Shown: positions 12,901 through 26,338 of the stretch, piece by piece | Position numbering within the stretch: the stretch's first letter is position 1 | How the letters are laid out: each line of letters starts with the position of its first letter | NCBI GenBank assembly: GCA_964036315.1 | Contig: CAXIWW010000817.1 | Coordinates: forward strand, 4,189,501-4,253,500 | DNA: 64,000 bases | Source: Acanthosepion esculentum | Lineage: Eukaryota > Mollusca > Cephalopoda > Sepiida > Sepiidae | Reading direction: 5' to 3' | Position numbers and translations under genes: made by a program | The notes under the pieces: generated by a model | What the model was told of the DNA's origin: nothing | Databases searched by the model: none | What the model saw: the letters and a program-made list of their open reading frames with translations, nothing else

Positions 12901-13382
12901 CTGATAGCAAAAGTGCCAACAGCTGATAATAAAAGTGCCAACAGATGACACCAAAATTGCCAACAGCGGATAGCAAAATGCCAGGGGCTGATAGCAAATG
13001 TGCCAACAGCTGATAGCAAAAGTGCCAACAGCTGATACTCAAAGTGCCAAAAGCTGATAGCAAAAGTGCCAACAGCTGATAGCAAAAGTGCCAACAGCAC
13101 CACAGTGCCAACTAATCCTAGGTATGAATATAAACTACATCTGACAGCAAGGCTTCTGATCACAAAGTGTCCCAGCTGTGAGCAAATAGTGACCCCCCAC
13201 TAAAAAAAATACACTATGAAAGTATAAAAATACATTTTTATATAAAAACATGCGAACAACACCAGTTGATAGCAAAAGTGCCAACAGCACCACAGCTGAT
13301 AAAAAAAGTGTCAACAGCTGATAGCAAAAGTGCCAACAGCTGATAGCAAAAGTGCCAAAAGCACCACAGTGCCAACTAGTCC
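6934..13382 (+). repeat. Segmental duplication, copy B (6,449 bp, 20 units)
   Basis: Anchors: 6934, 7197, 7636, 7921, 8227, 8490, 8907, 9193, 9477, 9739, 10014, 10409, 10717, 11000, 11262, 11537, 11954, 12262, 12569, 13119, with the next at 13383. The series begins 263, 439, 285, 306, 263, 417, 286, 284, 262, 275 and ends 308, 307, 550, 264, matching copy A at both ends. The extra 1,655 bp is one 22-mer (439 against 417), four 22-mers (395 against 307) and an inserted five-unit block of 1,545 bp; these sum exactly to the length difference. Confidence 0.9.
9193..12261 (+). repeat. Nested 1.5-kb tandem duplication inside copy B
   Basis: Units 284, 262, 275, 395, 308 (9,193-10,716) are followed by 283, 262, 275, 417, 308 (10,717-12,261). 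Early parts align at an offset of about 1,523. The second copy has one additional 22-mer in the fourth unit. Both copies share the same oddities: a 22-mer cut to TTGATAGCGTGCC just after the block, CTGATACTTAAAGTGC, and a block with CAGCAAGAATTCTGATC. Copy A (2,140-6,933) has this stretch once, so the duplication happened after the larger one or was lost from copy A. Confidence 0.88.
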
Positions 13383-15744
13383 TAGGTATGATTATAAACT
13401 ACATCTGTCAGCAAGGCTTCTGATCACAAAGTGTCCCAGCTATGAGCAAATAGTGACCCCCACTAAAAAAAAAAACACTATGAAAGTATGAAAATACATG
13501 TTTGTATAAAAACTTGCGAACAACACCAGTTGATAGCAAAAGTGCCAACAGCACCACAGCTGATAGCAAAAGTCCCAACAGCTGATAACAAAAGTCCCAA
13601 CAGCTGATAGAAAAAGTGCCAACAGCTGATAGCAAAAGTGCCATCAGCTGATAGCAAATGTGCCAACAGCTGATAGCAAAAGTGCCAACAGCACCACAGT
13701 GCCAACTAGTCCTAGGTATGACTATAAACTACATCTGACAGCAAGGCTTCTGATCACAAAGGGCCCAAGCCATGAGCAAATAGTGACCCCCCACTAAAAA
13801 AAAAACTATGAATGTATAAAAATACATGTTTATATAAAAACTTGCGAACAACACCAGTTGATAGCAAAAGTGCCAACAGCACCACAGCTGATAGCAAAAG
13901 TGCCAACAGCTGATAGCAAAAGTGCCAACAGCACCACAGCTGATAGCAAAAGTGCAAACAGCTGATTGCAAAAGTGCCAACAGCTAATAGCAAAAGTGCC
14001 AACAGGTGATAGCAAAAGTGGCAACAGCACCACAGTGCCAACTAATCCTAGGTATGAGTATAAACTACATGTGACAGCAAGTCTTCTGATCACAAAGAGT
14101 CCCAGCTATGAGCAAATAGTGACCCCCCCACTAAAAAAAAAACACTATGAAAGTATAAAAATACATGTTTATATAAAAACTTGCGAACAACACCAGTTGA
14201 TAGCAAAAGTGCCAACAGCACGACAGCTTATAGCAAAAGTGCCAACAGCTGATAGCAAAAGTGCCAACCGCTGATAGCAAAAGTGCCAACAGCACCACAG
14301 TGCCAACTAGTCCTAGATATGACTATAAACTACATCTGACAGCAAGGCTTCTGATCACAAAGGAACACAGCTATGAGCAAATAGTGACACCCACTAAAAA
14401 AAAAACACTATGAAAGTATAAAAATACATGTTTATATAAAAACTTGCGAACAACACCAGTTGATAGCAAAAGTGTAAACAGCACCACAGCTGATAGCAAA
14501 AGTGCCAACAGCTGATAGCAAAAGTGCCAACAGCTGATACCAAAAGTGCCAAAAGCTGATAGCAAAAGTGCCAACAGCTGATAGAAAATGCCAACAGCTG
14601 ATAGCAAAAGTGCCAACAGCTGATAGCAAAAGTGCCAACAGCTGATAGCAAAAGTGCCAACAGCTCGTAGCAAAAGTTCCAACAGCACCACAGTGCCAAC
14701 TAGTCCTGATCACAAAAGAAACACAGCTATGAGCAAATAGTGACACCCCACTAAAAAAAAAAAAATGAAAGTATAAAAATACATGTTTATATAAAAACTT
14801 CCGAACAACACCAGTTGATAGCAAAAGTGCAAACAGCACCACAGCTGATAGCAAAAGTGCCAACATCTGATACCAAAAATGCCAACAGCTGATAGCAAAA
14901 GTGCATAAAGCTGATTTCAAAAGTGGCAAAAGCTGATAGCAAAAGTGCCAACAGCTGATTTCAAATGTGGCAAAAGCTGATAGCAAAAGTACCAACAGCT
15001 GATAGCAAAAGTGCCAACAGCTGATAGCAAAAGTACCAACAGCTGATAGCAAAAGTGCCAACAGATGATACCAAAAGTGCCAAAAGCTGATAGCAAAAGT
15101 GCCAACAGCTGATAGCAAATGTGCCAACAGCTAATAGCAAAAGTTCCAACAGCTGGTAGCAAAAGTTCCAACAGCACCACAGTGCCAAGTAGTCCTAGAT
15201 ATGACTATAAACTACATGTGACAGCAAGGCTTCTGATCATAAAGGGTACCAGCTTTGAGCAAATAGTGACCCCCCACTGAAAAAAAAACACTATGAAAGT
15301 ATAAAAATACATGTTTATATAAAAAACTGCGAACAACACCAGTTTATAGCAAAAGTGCCAACAGTACCACAGCTGATAGCAAAAGTGCACACAGCTGATA
15401 GCAAAAGTGCCAACAGCTGATAGCAAAAGTGCCAACAGCACCACATTGCCAACTAGTCCTAGGTATGACTATAAACTACATCTGAGAGGAAGTCTTCTGA
15501 TCACAAAGGGTCCCAGCTATGAGCAAATAGTGACCCCACACAAAAAAAAAACAATATGAAAGTATGAAAATACATGTTTATATAAAAACTTGCGAACAAC
15601 ACCAGTTGATACCAAAAGTGCCAACAGCACCACAGCTGATAGCAAAAGTGCCAACAGCTTATAGCAAAAGTGCCAACATCTGATACCAAAAATGCCAACA
15701 GCTGATACCAAAAGTGCCAACAGCACCACAGTACCAACTAGTCC
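13383..15744 (+). repeat. Irregular units, including a block with a 38-bp deletion
   Basis: Anchors near 13383, 13713, 14049, 14314, 15196 and 15460, plus a damaged block at about 14,701-14,710. Units are 330, 336, 265, 882 (two units with one anchor lost), 264 and 285. Blocks near 14,361 and 14,713 have AAACACAGC or GAACACAGC where most have GGGTCCCAGC. The same subfamily returns near 17,040, 19,877 and 23,707. Confidence 0.85.
14701..14713 (+). repeat. Conserved block with a 38-bp internal deletion
   Basis: The usual ACTAGTCCTAGGTATGAC leading through to CTGATCAC is shortened to ACTAGTCCTGATCAC. The missing part is the segment from just after ACTAGTCCT to the CT before GATCAC. A shared CT at the edges suggests deletion by microhomology. 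It is the only block I found that lacks this whole segment; the rest of the block downstream (poly-A, dyad, TTTATATAAA, TTCCGAAC) is intact. Confidence 0.85.
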
Positions 15745-18700
15745 TAGGTATGACTATAAACTACATCTGATAGCAAGGCTTCTGATCACAAAGGGTTCCA
15801 GCTATGAGCAAATAGTTACCCCCCACTAAAAAAAAACACTATGAAATTATAAAAATACATGTTTACATAAAAACTTGCGAACAACACCAGTTGATAGCAA
15901 AAGTGCAAACAGCACCACAGCTGATAGCAAAAGTGCAAACAGGGGATAGCAAAAGTGCCAACAGCTGATAGCAAAAGTGACAACAGCTGATACCAAAAGT
16001 GCCAAAAGCTGATAGCAAATGTGCCAACAACTGATAGCAAAAGTTCCAACATCTGATAGCAAAAGTGACAACAGCTGATAGCAAAAGTGCCGAAAGCTGA
16101 TAGCAAAAGTGCCAACAGCACCACAGTGCCAACTAGTCCTAGGTATGACTATAAACTACATCTGACAGCAAGACTTCTGATCACAAAGGGTCCCAGCTAT
16201 GAGCGAATAGTGACCCCCACTAAAAAAAAAACACTATGAAAGTATAAAAATACATGTTTATATAAAAACTTGCGAACAACACCAGTTGATTGCAAAAGTG
16301 CCAACAGCACCACATCTCATAGCAAAAGTGCCAACAGCTGATAGCAAAAGTGCCAACAGCTGATAGCAAAAGTGCCAACAGCACCACAGTGCCAAGTAGT
16401 CCTAGGTATGATTATAAACTACATCTGACAGCAAGGCTTCTGATCACAAAGGGTCCCAGCTATGAGCAAATAGTGACCCCCCACTAAAAACCAACACTAT
16501 GAAAGTATAAAAATACATCTTTATATAAAAACTTGCGAACAACACCAGTTGATAGCAAAAGTGCCAATAGCACCACAGCTGATAGCAAAAGTGCCAACAT
16601 CTGATACCAAAAGTGCCAACAGTTGATACCAAAAGTGGCAACAGCTAATAGCAAAAGTGCCAACAGCTGATAGCAAAAGTGCCAACAGCTGATAGCAAAA
16701 GTGCCAACAGCACCACAGTGCCAACTAGTTTTAGGTATGACTATAAACTATATCTGACAGCAAGGCTTCTGATCACAAAGGGTCCCAGCTATGAGCAAAG
16801 AATGACCCCCCACTAAAAAAAAACACTATGAAATATAAAAATTCATGTTTATATAAAAACTTGCGAACAACACCAGTTGATAGCAAAAGTGCCAACAGCA
16901 CGACAGCTGATAGCAAAAGTACCAACAGCTGATAGCAAAAGTGCCAACAGCTGATAGCAAAAGTGCCAACAGCGCCACAGTGCCAACTAGTCCTAGGTAT
17001 GACTATAAACTACATCTGACAGCAAGGCTTCTGATCACAAAAGAAACACAGCTATGAGCAAATAGTGACACCCCACTAAAAAAAAAACACTATGAAAGTA
17101 TAAAAATACATGTTTATATAAAAACTTCCGAACAACACCAGTTGATAACAAAAGTGCAAAGAGCACCACAGCTGATAGCAAAAGTGCCAACATCTGATAC
17201 CAAAAATGCCAACAGCTGATAGCAAAAGTGCATAAAGCTGATAGCAAAAGTGCCAACAGCTGATAGCAAAAGTGCCAACAGCTGATAGCAAAAGTGCCAA
17301 CAGCTGATTTCAAAAGTGGCAAAAGCTGATAGCAAAAGTACCAAAAGCTGATAGCAAAAGTGCCAAAAGCTGATAGCAAAAGTACCAACAGCTGATAGCA
17401 AAAGTGCCAACAGATGATACCAAAAGTGCCAAAAGCTGATAGCAAAAGTGCCAACAGCTGATAGCAAAAGTGCCAACAGCTGATAGCAAAAGTGCCAACA
17501 GCACCACAGCTGATAGCAAATGTGCCAACAGCTGATAGCAAAAGTGCCAACAGCTGATAGCAAAAGTGCCAACAGCTGATAGCAAAAGTGACAACAGCTG
17601 ATACCAAAAGTGCCAAAAGCTGATAGCAAAAGTGCCATCAACTGATAGCAAAAGTGCCAACAGCTGATAGCAAAAGTGACAACAGCTGATAGCAAAAGTG
17701 CCAACAGCTGATAGCAAAAGTGTCAACAGCACCACCGTGCCAACTAGTCCTAGGTATGACTATAAACTACATCTGACAGCAAGTCTTCTGATCACAAAGG
17801 GTCCCAGCTATGAGCAAATAGTGACCCCCACTAAAAAAAAACACTATGAAAGTATAAAAATACATGTTTATATAAAAACTTGCGAACAACACCAGTTGAT
17901 AGCAAAAGTGCCAACAGCACCACAGCTGATAGCAAAAGGGCCGACAGCTGATAGCAGAAGTGCCAACAGCAGATAGCAAAAGTGCCAACAGCACCACATT
18001 GCCAACTAGTCCTAGGTATGACTATAAACTACATCTGACAGCAAGGCTTCTGCTCACAAAGGGTCCCAGCTATGAGCAAATAGTGACCCTCCACTAAAAA
18101 AAAAACATTATGAATGTATAAAAATACATGTTTATATAAAAACTTGCGAACAACACCAGTTGATAGCAAAAGTGCCAACAGCACCACAGCTGATAGCAAA
18201 ATGCCAACAGCTGATAGCAAAAGTGCCTACAGCTGATAGCAAAAGTGCCAACAGCACCACAGTGACAACTAGTCCTAGGTATGACTATAAACTACATCTG
18301 ACAGCAAGGCTTCTGATCACAAAGGGTCTCAGCTATGAGCAAATAGTGACCCCCACTAAAAAAAAACACAATGAATGTATAAAAATACATGTTTATATAA
18401 AAACTTCCGAACAACACCAGTTGATAGCAAAAGTGCAAACAGCACCACAGCTGATAGCAAATGTGCCAACATCTGATACCAAAAATGCCAACAGCTGATA
18501 CCAAAAGTGCCAACAGCTGATAGCAGAAGTGCCAACATCTGATAGCAAAAGTGCCAACAGCTGATAGCAAAAGTGCCAACAGCACCACAGTACCAACTAG
18601 TCCTAGGTATGACTATAAACTACATCTGATAGCAAGGCTTCTGATCACAAAGGTTTCCAGCTATGAGCAAATAGTTACCCCCCACTAAAAAAAAACACTA

Positions 18701-20381
18701 TGAAATTATAAAAATACATGTTTACATAAAAACTTGCGAACAACACCAGTTGATAGCAAAAGTGCAAACAGCACCACAGCTGATAGCAAAAGTGCCAACA
18801 GCTGATAGCAAAAGTGACAACAGCTGATACCAAAAGTGCCAAAAGCTGATAGCAAATGTGCCAACAACTGATAGCAAAAGTTCCAACATCTGATAGCAAA
18901 AGTGACAACAGCTGATAGCAAAAGTGCCGAAAGCTGATAGCAAAAGTGCCAACAGCACCACAGTGCCAACTAGTCCTAGGTATGACTATAAACTACATCT
19001 GACAGCAAGACTTCTGATCACAAAGGGTCCCAGCTATGAGCGAATAGTGACCCCCACTAAAAAAAAAACACTATGAAAGTATAAAAATACATGTTTATAT
19101 AAAAACTTGCGAACAACACCAGTTGATTGCAAAAGTGCCAACAGCACCACATCTCATAGCAAAAGTGCCAACAGCTGATAGCAAAAGTGCCAACAGCTGA
19201 TAGCAAAAGTGCCAACAGCACCACAGTGCCAACTAGTCCTAGGTATGATTATAAACTACATCTGACAGCAAGGCTTCTGATCACAAAGGGTCCCAGCTAT
19301 GAGCAAATAGTGACCCCCCACTAAAAACAAACACTATGAAAGTATAAAAATACATCTTTATATAAAAACTTGCGAACAACACCATTTGATAGCAAAAGTG
19401 CCAATAGCACCACAGCTGATAGCAAAAGTGCCAACATCTGATACCAAAAGTGCCAACAGCTGATACCAAAAGTGGCAACAGCTAATAGCAAAAGTGCCAA
19501 CAGCTGATAGCAAAATTGCCAACAGCTGATAGCAAAAGTGCCAACAGCACCACAGTGCCAACTAGTTTTAGGTATGACTATAAACTATATCTGACAGCAA
19601 GGCTTCTGATCACAAAGGGTCCCAGCTATGAGCAAAGAATGACCCCCCACTAAAAAAAAACACTATGAAATATAAAAATACATGTTTATATAAAAACTTG
19701 CGAACAACACCAGTTGATAGCAAAAGTGCCAACAGCACGACAGCTGATAGCAAAAGTACCAACAGCTGATAGCAAAAGTGCCAACAGCTGATAGCAAAAG
19801 TGCCAACAGCGCCACAGTGCCAACTAGTCCTAGGTATGACTATAAACTACATCTGACAGCAAGGCTTCTGATCACAAAAGAAACACAGCTATGAGCAAAT
19901 AGTGACACACCACTAAAAAAAAAACACTATGAAAGTATAAAAATACATGTTTATATAAAAACTTCCGAACAACACCAGTTGATAGCAAAAGTGCAAAGAG
20001 CACCACAGCTGATAGCAAAAGTGCCAACATCTGATACCAAAAATGCCAACAGCTGATAGAAAAAGTGCATAAAGCTGATAGCAAAAGTGCCAACAGCTGA
20101 TAGCAAAAGTGCCAACAGCTGATAGCAAAAGTGCCAACAGCTGATTTCAAAAGTGGCAAAAGCTGATAGCAAAAGAACCAAAAGCTGATAGCAAAAGTGC
20201 CAACAGCTGATAGCAAAAGTACCAACAGCTGATAGCAAATGTGCCAACAGATGATACCAAAAGTGCCAAAAGCTGATAGCAAAAGTGCCAACAGCTGATA
20301 GCAAAAGTGCCAACAGCTGATAGCAAAAGTGCCAATAGCTGGTAGCAAAAGTTCCAACAGCACCACAGTGCCAACTAGTCC
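15745..20381 (+). repeat. Shuffled 2.8-kb modules
   Basis: Anchors: 15745, 16140, 16403, 16732, 16994, 17751, 18013, 18276, 18604, 18977, 19240, 19569, 19831. The run 395, 263, 329, 262, 757 (15,745-17,750) is echoed by 373, 263, 329, 262, 551 (18,604-20,381), an offset of about 2,837 bp in the aligned part. Shared markers are blocks with CACTAAAAACCAAC or CACTAAAAACAAAC instead of pure poly-A, an ACTAGTTTTAGG anchor, and a CATCTCATAGC 22-mer. Confidence 0.85.
17141..17729 (+). repeat. Long 22-bp run (about 26 copies) with a twin 6,667 bp downstream
   Basis: A run of 22-mers opening with GTTGATAACAAAAGTGC and closing with GTCAACAGCACCACCG. It contains one internal CACCACAG at about 17,505. 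Many copies are the linked variant GATACCAAAAGTGCCAAAAG. Essentially the same run, with only scattered differences, lies at about 23,808-24,396, and the flanking unit lengths (757 then 262) agree. Confidence 0.9.
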
Positions 20382-23300
20382 TAGATATGACTATAAACTA
20401 CATATGACAGCAAGGCTTCTGATCTTAAAGGGTACCAGCTATGAGCAAATAGTGACCCCCCACTGAAAAAAAAACACTATGAAAGTATAAAAATACATAT
20501 TTATATAAAAATTTGCGAACAACACCAGTTTATAGCAAAAGTGCCAAAAGCAACACAGCTGATAGCAAAAGTGCTAACAGGTCATAGCAAAAGCGCCAAC
20601 AACTGATAGCAAATGTGCCAACAGCACCACAGCTGATAGCAAAATGCCAACAGCTGATAGCAAATGTGCCTACAGCTGATAGCAAAAGTGCCAACAGCTG
20701 ATAGCAAAAGTGCCAACAGCACCACAGTGACAACTAGTCCTAGGTATGACTATAAACTACATCTGACAGCAAGGCTTCTGATCACAAAGGGTCTCAGCTA
20801 TGAGCAAATAGTGACCCCCCACTAAAAAAAAACACAATGAATGTATAAAAATACATGTTTATATAAAAACTTCCGAACAACACCAGTTGATAGCAAAAGT
20901 GCAAACAGCACCACAGCTGATAGCAAATGTGCCAACATCTGATACCAAAAATGCCAACAGCTGATACCAAAAGTGCCAACAGCTGATAGCAGAAGTGCCA
21001 ACATCTGATAGCAAAAGTGCCAACAGCTGATAGCAAAAGTGCCAACAGCACCACAGTACCAACTAGTCCTAGGTATGATTATAAACTACATCTGATAGCA
21101 AGGCTTCTGATCACAAAGGGTTCCAGCTATGAGCAAATAGTTACCCCCCACTAAAAAAAAACACTATGAAATTATAAAAATACATGTTTACATAAAAACT
21201 TGCGAACAACACCAGTTGATAGCAAAAGTGCAAACAGCACCACAGCTGATAGCAAAAGTGCAAACAGGTGATAGCAAAAGTGCCAACAGCTGATAGCAAA
21301 AGTGACAACAGCTGATACCAAAAGTGCCAAAAGCTGATAGCAAATGTGCCAACAACTGATAGCAAAAGTTCCAACATCTGATAGCAAAAGTGACAACAGC
21401 TGATAGCAAAAGTGCCGAAAGCTGATAGCAAAAGTGCCAACAGCACCACAGTGCCAACTAGTCCTAGGTATGACTATAAACTACATCTGACAGCAAGACT
21501 TCTGATCACAAAGGGTCCCAGCTATGAGCGAATAGTGACCCCCACTAAAAAAAAAACACTATGAAAGTATAAAAATACATGTTTATATAAAAACTTGCGA
21601 ACAACACCAGTTGATTGCAAAAGTGCCAACAGCACCACATCTCATAGCAAAAGTGCCAACAGCTGATAGCAAAAGTGCCAACAGCTGATAGCAAAAGTGC
21701 CAACAGCACCACAGTGCCAACTAGTCCTAGGTATGATTATAAACTACATCTGACAGCAAGGCTTCTGATCACAAAGGGTCCCAGCTATGAGCAAATAGTG
21801 ACCCCCCACTAAAAACAAACACTATGAAAGTATAAAAATACATCTTTATATAAAAACTTGCGAACAACACCAGTTGATAGCAAAAGTGCCAATAGCACCA
21901 CAGCTGATAGCAAAAGTCCCAACAGCTGATAGCAAAAGTGCCAACAGCTGATAGCAAAAGTGCCAACAGCTGATAGCAAAAGTGCCAACAGCACCACAGT
22001 GCCAACTAGTTTTAGGTATGACTATAAACTATATCTGACAGCAAGGCTTCTGATCACAAAGGGTCCCAGCTATGAGCAAAGAATGACCCCCCACTAAAAA
22101 AAAACACTATGAAATATAAAAATACATGTTTATATAAAAACTTGCGAACAACACCAGTTGATAGCAAAAGTGCCAACAGCACGACAGCTGATAGCAAAAG
22201 TACCAACAGCTGATAGCAAAAGTGGCAAAAGCTGATAGCAAAAGTACCAACAGCTGATAGCAAAAGTGCCAACAAATGATACCAAAAGTGCCAAAAGCTG
22301 ATAGCAAAAGTGCCAACAGCTGATAGCAAAAGTGCCAACAGCTGATTTCAAAAGTGCCAACAGCTGATAGCAAAAGTACCAACAGCTGATAGCAAAAGTG
22401 CCAACAAATGATACCAAAAGTGCCAAAAGCTGATAGCAAAAGTGCCAACAGCTGATAGCAAAAGTGCCAACAGCTGATAGCAAAAGTGCCAATAGCTGGT
22501 AGCAAAAGTTCCAACAGCACCAGAGTGCCAACTAGTCCTAGATATGACTATAAACTACATATGACAGCAAGGCTTCTGATCTTAAAGGGTACCAGCTATG
22601 AGCAAATAGTGACCCCCCACTGAAAAAAAAACACTATGAAAGTATAAAAATACATATTTATATAAAAACTTGCGAACAACACCAGTTTATAGCAAAAGTG
22701 CCAAAAGCAACACAGCTGATAGCAAAAGTGCACACAGCTGATAGCAAAAGTGCCAAAAGCTGATAGCAAAAGTGCCAACAGCACCACATTGCCAACTAGT
22801 CCTAGGTATGACTATAAACTACATCTGACAGCAAGGCTTCTGATCACAAAGGGTCCCAGCTATGAGCAAATATTGACCCTCCACTAAAAAAAAAACACTA
22901 TGAATGTATAAAAATACATATTTATATAAAAACTTGCGAACAACACCAGTTGATAGCAAAAGTGCCAACAGCATCACAGCTGATAGCAAAAGTGCCAACA
23001 GCTCATAGCAAAAGTGACAACAGGTGATAGCAAAAGCGCCAACAACTCATAGCAAATGTGCCAACAGCACCACAGCTGATAGCAAAATGCCAACAGCTGA
23101 TAGCAAATGTGCCAACAGCTGATAGCAAAAGTGCCAACAGCACCACAGTGACAACTAGTCCTAGGTATGAATATAAACTACATCTGACAGGAAGTCTTCT
23201 GATCACAAAGGGTCCCAGCTATGAGCAAATAGTGACCCCCTCTAAAAAAAAAAAAAATATGAAAGTATAAAAATATATGTTTATATAAAAACTTGCGAAC

Positions 23301-23660
23301 AACACCAGCTGATAGCAAAAGTGCTAACAGCTGATAGCAAAAGTGCCAACAGCTGATAGCAAAAGTGCCAACAGCACCCCAATGCCAAATAGTCCTAGGT
23401 ATGACTATAACCTACATCTGACAGCAAGTCTTCTGATAACAAAGGGTCCAAGCTATGAGCAAATAGTGACCCCCCACTAAAAAAAAAAAAAATATGAAAG
23501 TATAAAAATATATGTTTATATAAAAACTTGCGAACAACACCAGTTGATAGCAAAAGTGCCAACAGCACGACAGCTGATAGCAAAAGTACCAACAGCTGAT
23601 AGCAAAAGTGCCAACAGCTGATAGCAAAAGTGCCAACAGCGCCACAGTGCCAACTAGTCC
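20382..23660 (+). repeat. Further shuffled modules related to 15.7-20.4 kb
   Basis: Anchors: 20382, 20741, 21070, 21465, 21728, 22013, 22539, 22803, 23162, 23396. The run 395, 263 at 21,070-21,727 copies 15,745-16,402 at an offset of about 5,325. A stretch of blocks at 18,356-18,596 recurs at 20,822-21,062 (offset 2,466). The unit at 23,162-23,395 is only 234 bp because it lacks the usual first 22-mer plus CACCACAG. Confidence 0.85.
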
Positions 23661-23807
23661 TAGGTATGACTATAAACTACATCTGACAGCAAGGCTTCTG
23701 ATCACAAAAGAAACACAGCTATGAGCAAATAGAGACACCCCACTAAAAAAAAAACACTATGAAAGTATAAAAATACATGTTTATATAAAAACTTCCGAAC
23801 AACACCA

Positions 23808-24396
23808 GTTGATAACAAAAGTGCAAAGAGCACCACAGCTGATAGCAAAAGTGCCAACATCTGATACCAAAAATGCCAACAGCTGATAGCAAAAGTGCAT
23901 AAAGCTGATAGCAAAAGTGCCAACAGCTGATAGCAAAAGTGCCAACAGCTGATAGCAAAAGTGCCAACAGCTGATTTCAAAAGTGGCAAAAGCTGATAGC
24001 AAAAGTACCAAAAGCTGATAGCAAAAGTGCAAAAAGCTGATAGCAAAAGTACCAACAGCTGATAGCAAAAGTGCCAACAGATGATACCAAAAGTGCCAAA
24101 AGCTGATAGCAAAAGTGCCAACAGCTGATAGCAAAAGTGCCAACAGCTGATAGCAAAAGTGCCAACAGCACCACAGCTGATAGCAAAAGTGCCAACAGCT
24201 GATAGCAAAAGTGCCAACAGCTGATAGCAAAAGTGCCAACAGCTGATAGCAAAAGTGACAACAGCTGATACCAAAAGTGCCAAAAGCTGATAGCAAAAGT
24301 GCCATCAACTGATAGCAAAAGTGCCAACAGCTGATAGCAAAAGTGACAACAGCTGATAGCAAAAGTGCCAACAGCTGATAGCAAAAGTGTCAACAG
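23808..24396 (+). repeat. Twin of the 17.1-17.7 kb 22-bp run
   Basis: Same variant order, same single internal CACCACAG and same ends as 17,141-17,729, at an offset of 6,667 bp. Differences are isolated substitutions. Confidence 0.88.
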
Positions 24397-26338
24397 CACC
24401 ACCGTGCCAACTAGTCCTAGGTATGACTATAAACTACATCTGACAGCAAGTCTTCTGATCACAAAGGGTCGCAGCTATGAGCAAATAGTGACCCCCACTA
24501 AAAAAAAACACTATGAAAGTATAAAAATACATGTTTATATAAAAACTTGCGAACAACACCAGTTGATAGCAAAAGTGCCAACAGCACCACAGCTGATAGC
24601 AAAAGGGCCGACAGCTGATAGCAAAAGTGCCAACAGCAGATAGCAAAAGTGCCAAAAGCACCACATTGCCAACTAGTCCTAGGTATGACTATAAACTACA
24701 TCTGACAGCAAGGCTTCTGCTCACAAAGGGTCCCAGCTATGAGCAAATAGTGACCCTCCACTAAAAAAAAAACATTATGAATGTATAAAAATACATGTTT
24801 ATATAAAAACTTGCGAACAACACCAGTTGATAGCAAAAGTGCCAACAGCACCACAGCTGATAGCAAAAGTGCCAACAGCTCATAGCAAAAGTGCCAACAG
24901 GTGATAGCAAAAGCGCCAACAACTGATAGCAAATGTGCCAACAGCACCACAGCTGATAGCAAAATGCCAACAGCTGATAGCAAATGTGCCTACAGCTGAT
25001 AGCAAAAGTGCCAACAGCTGATAGCAAAAGTGCCAACAGCACCACAGTGACAACTAGTCCTAGGTATGACTATAAACTACATCTGACAGGAAGTCTTCTG
25101 ATCACAAAGGGTCCCAGCTATGAGCAAATAGTGACCCCACACAAAAAAAAAACAATATGAAAGTATGAAAATACATGTTTATATAAAAACTTGCGAACAA
25201 CACCAGTTGATAGCAAAAGTGCCAACAGCACCACAGCTGATAGCAAAATGCCAACAGCTGATAGCAAATGTGCCAACAGCTGATAGCAAAAGTGCCAACA
25301 GCACCCCAATGCCAAATAGTCCTAGGTATGACTATAACCTACATCTGACAGCAAGTCTTCTGATAACAAAGGGTCCAAGCTATGAGCAAATAGTGACCCC
25401 CCACTAAAAAAAAAACACTATGAAAGTATAAAAATACATGTTTATATAAAAACTTGCGAACAACACCAGTTGATAGCAAAAGTGCCAACAGCACCACAGC
25501 TGATAGCAAAAGTTCCAACAGCTGATAGCAAAAGTGCCAACAGCTGATAGCAAAAGTGCCAACAGCTGATAGCAAAAGTGCCAACAGCACCACAGTGCCA
25601 ACTAGTCCTAGGTATGATTATAAACTACATCTGACAGCAAGGCTTCTGATCACAAAGGGTCCCAGCTATGAGCAAATAGTGACCCCCCACTAAAAACAAA
25701 CACTATGAAAGTATAAAAATACATCTTTATATAAAAACTTGCGAACAACACCAGTTGATAGCAAAAGTGCCAATAGCACCACAGCTGATAGCAAAAGTGC
25801 CAACATCTGATACCAAAAGTGCCAACAGCTGATACCAAAAGTGGCAACAGCTAATAGCAAAAGTGCCAAGAGCTGATAGCAAAATTGCCAACAGCTGATT
25901 GCAAAAGTGCCAACAGCACCACAGTGCCAACTAGTTTTAGGTATGACTATAAACTATATCTGACAGCAAGGCTTCTGATAAAAAGGGTCCCAGCTATGAG
26001 CAAAGAATGACCCCCCACTAAAAAAAAACACTATGAAATATAAAAATACATGTTTATATAAAAACTTGCGAACAACACAAGTTGATAGCAAAAGTGACAA
26101 CAGCACCACAGCTGATAGCAAAAGTGCCAACAGCTGATAGCAAAAGTGCCAACAGCTGATAGCAAAACTGCCAACAGCTGATAGCAAAAGTGACAACAGC
26201 TGATACCAAAAGTGCCAAAAGCTGATAGCAAAAGTGCCATCAACTGATAGCAAAAGTGCCAACAGCTGATAGCAAAAGTGACAACAGCTGATAGCAAAAG
26301 TGCCAACAGCTGATAGCAAAAGTGTCAACAGCACCACC

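Noticed and set aside
12321..13163. 280-codon minus-strand frame that reads through conserved blocks
   Set aside because: The block happens to be open in that frame in some units (also about 5,872-6,579 and 47,267-47,980). Other units have stops at the same place, so there is no conserved reading frame.
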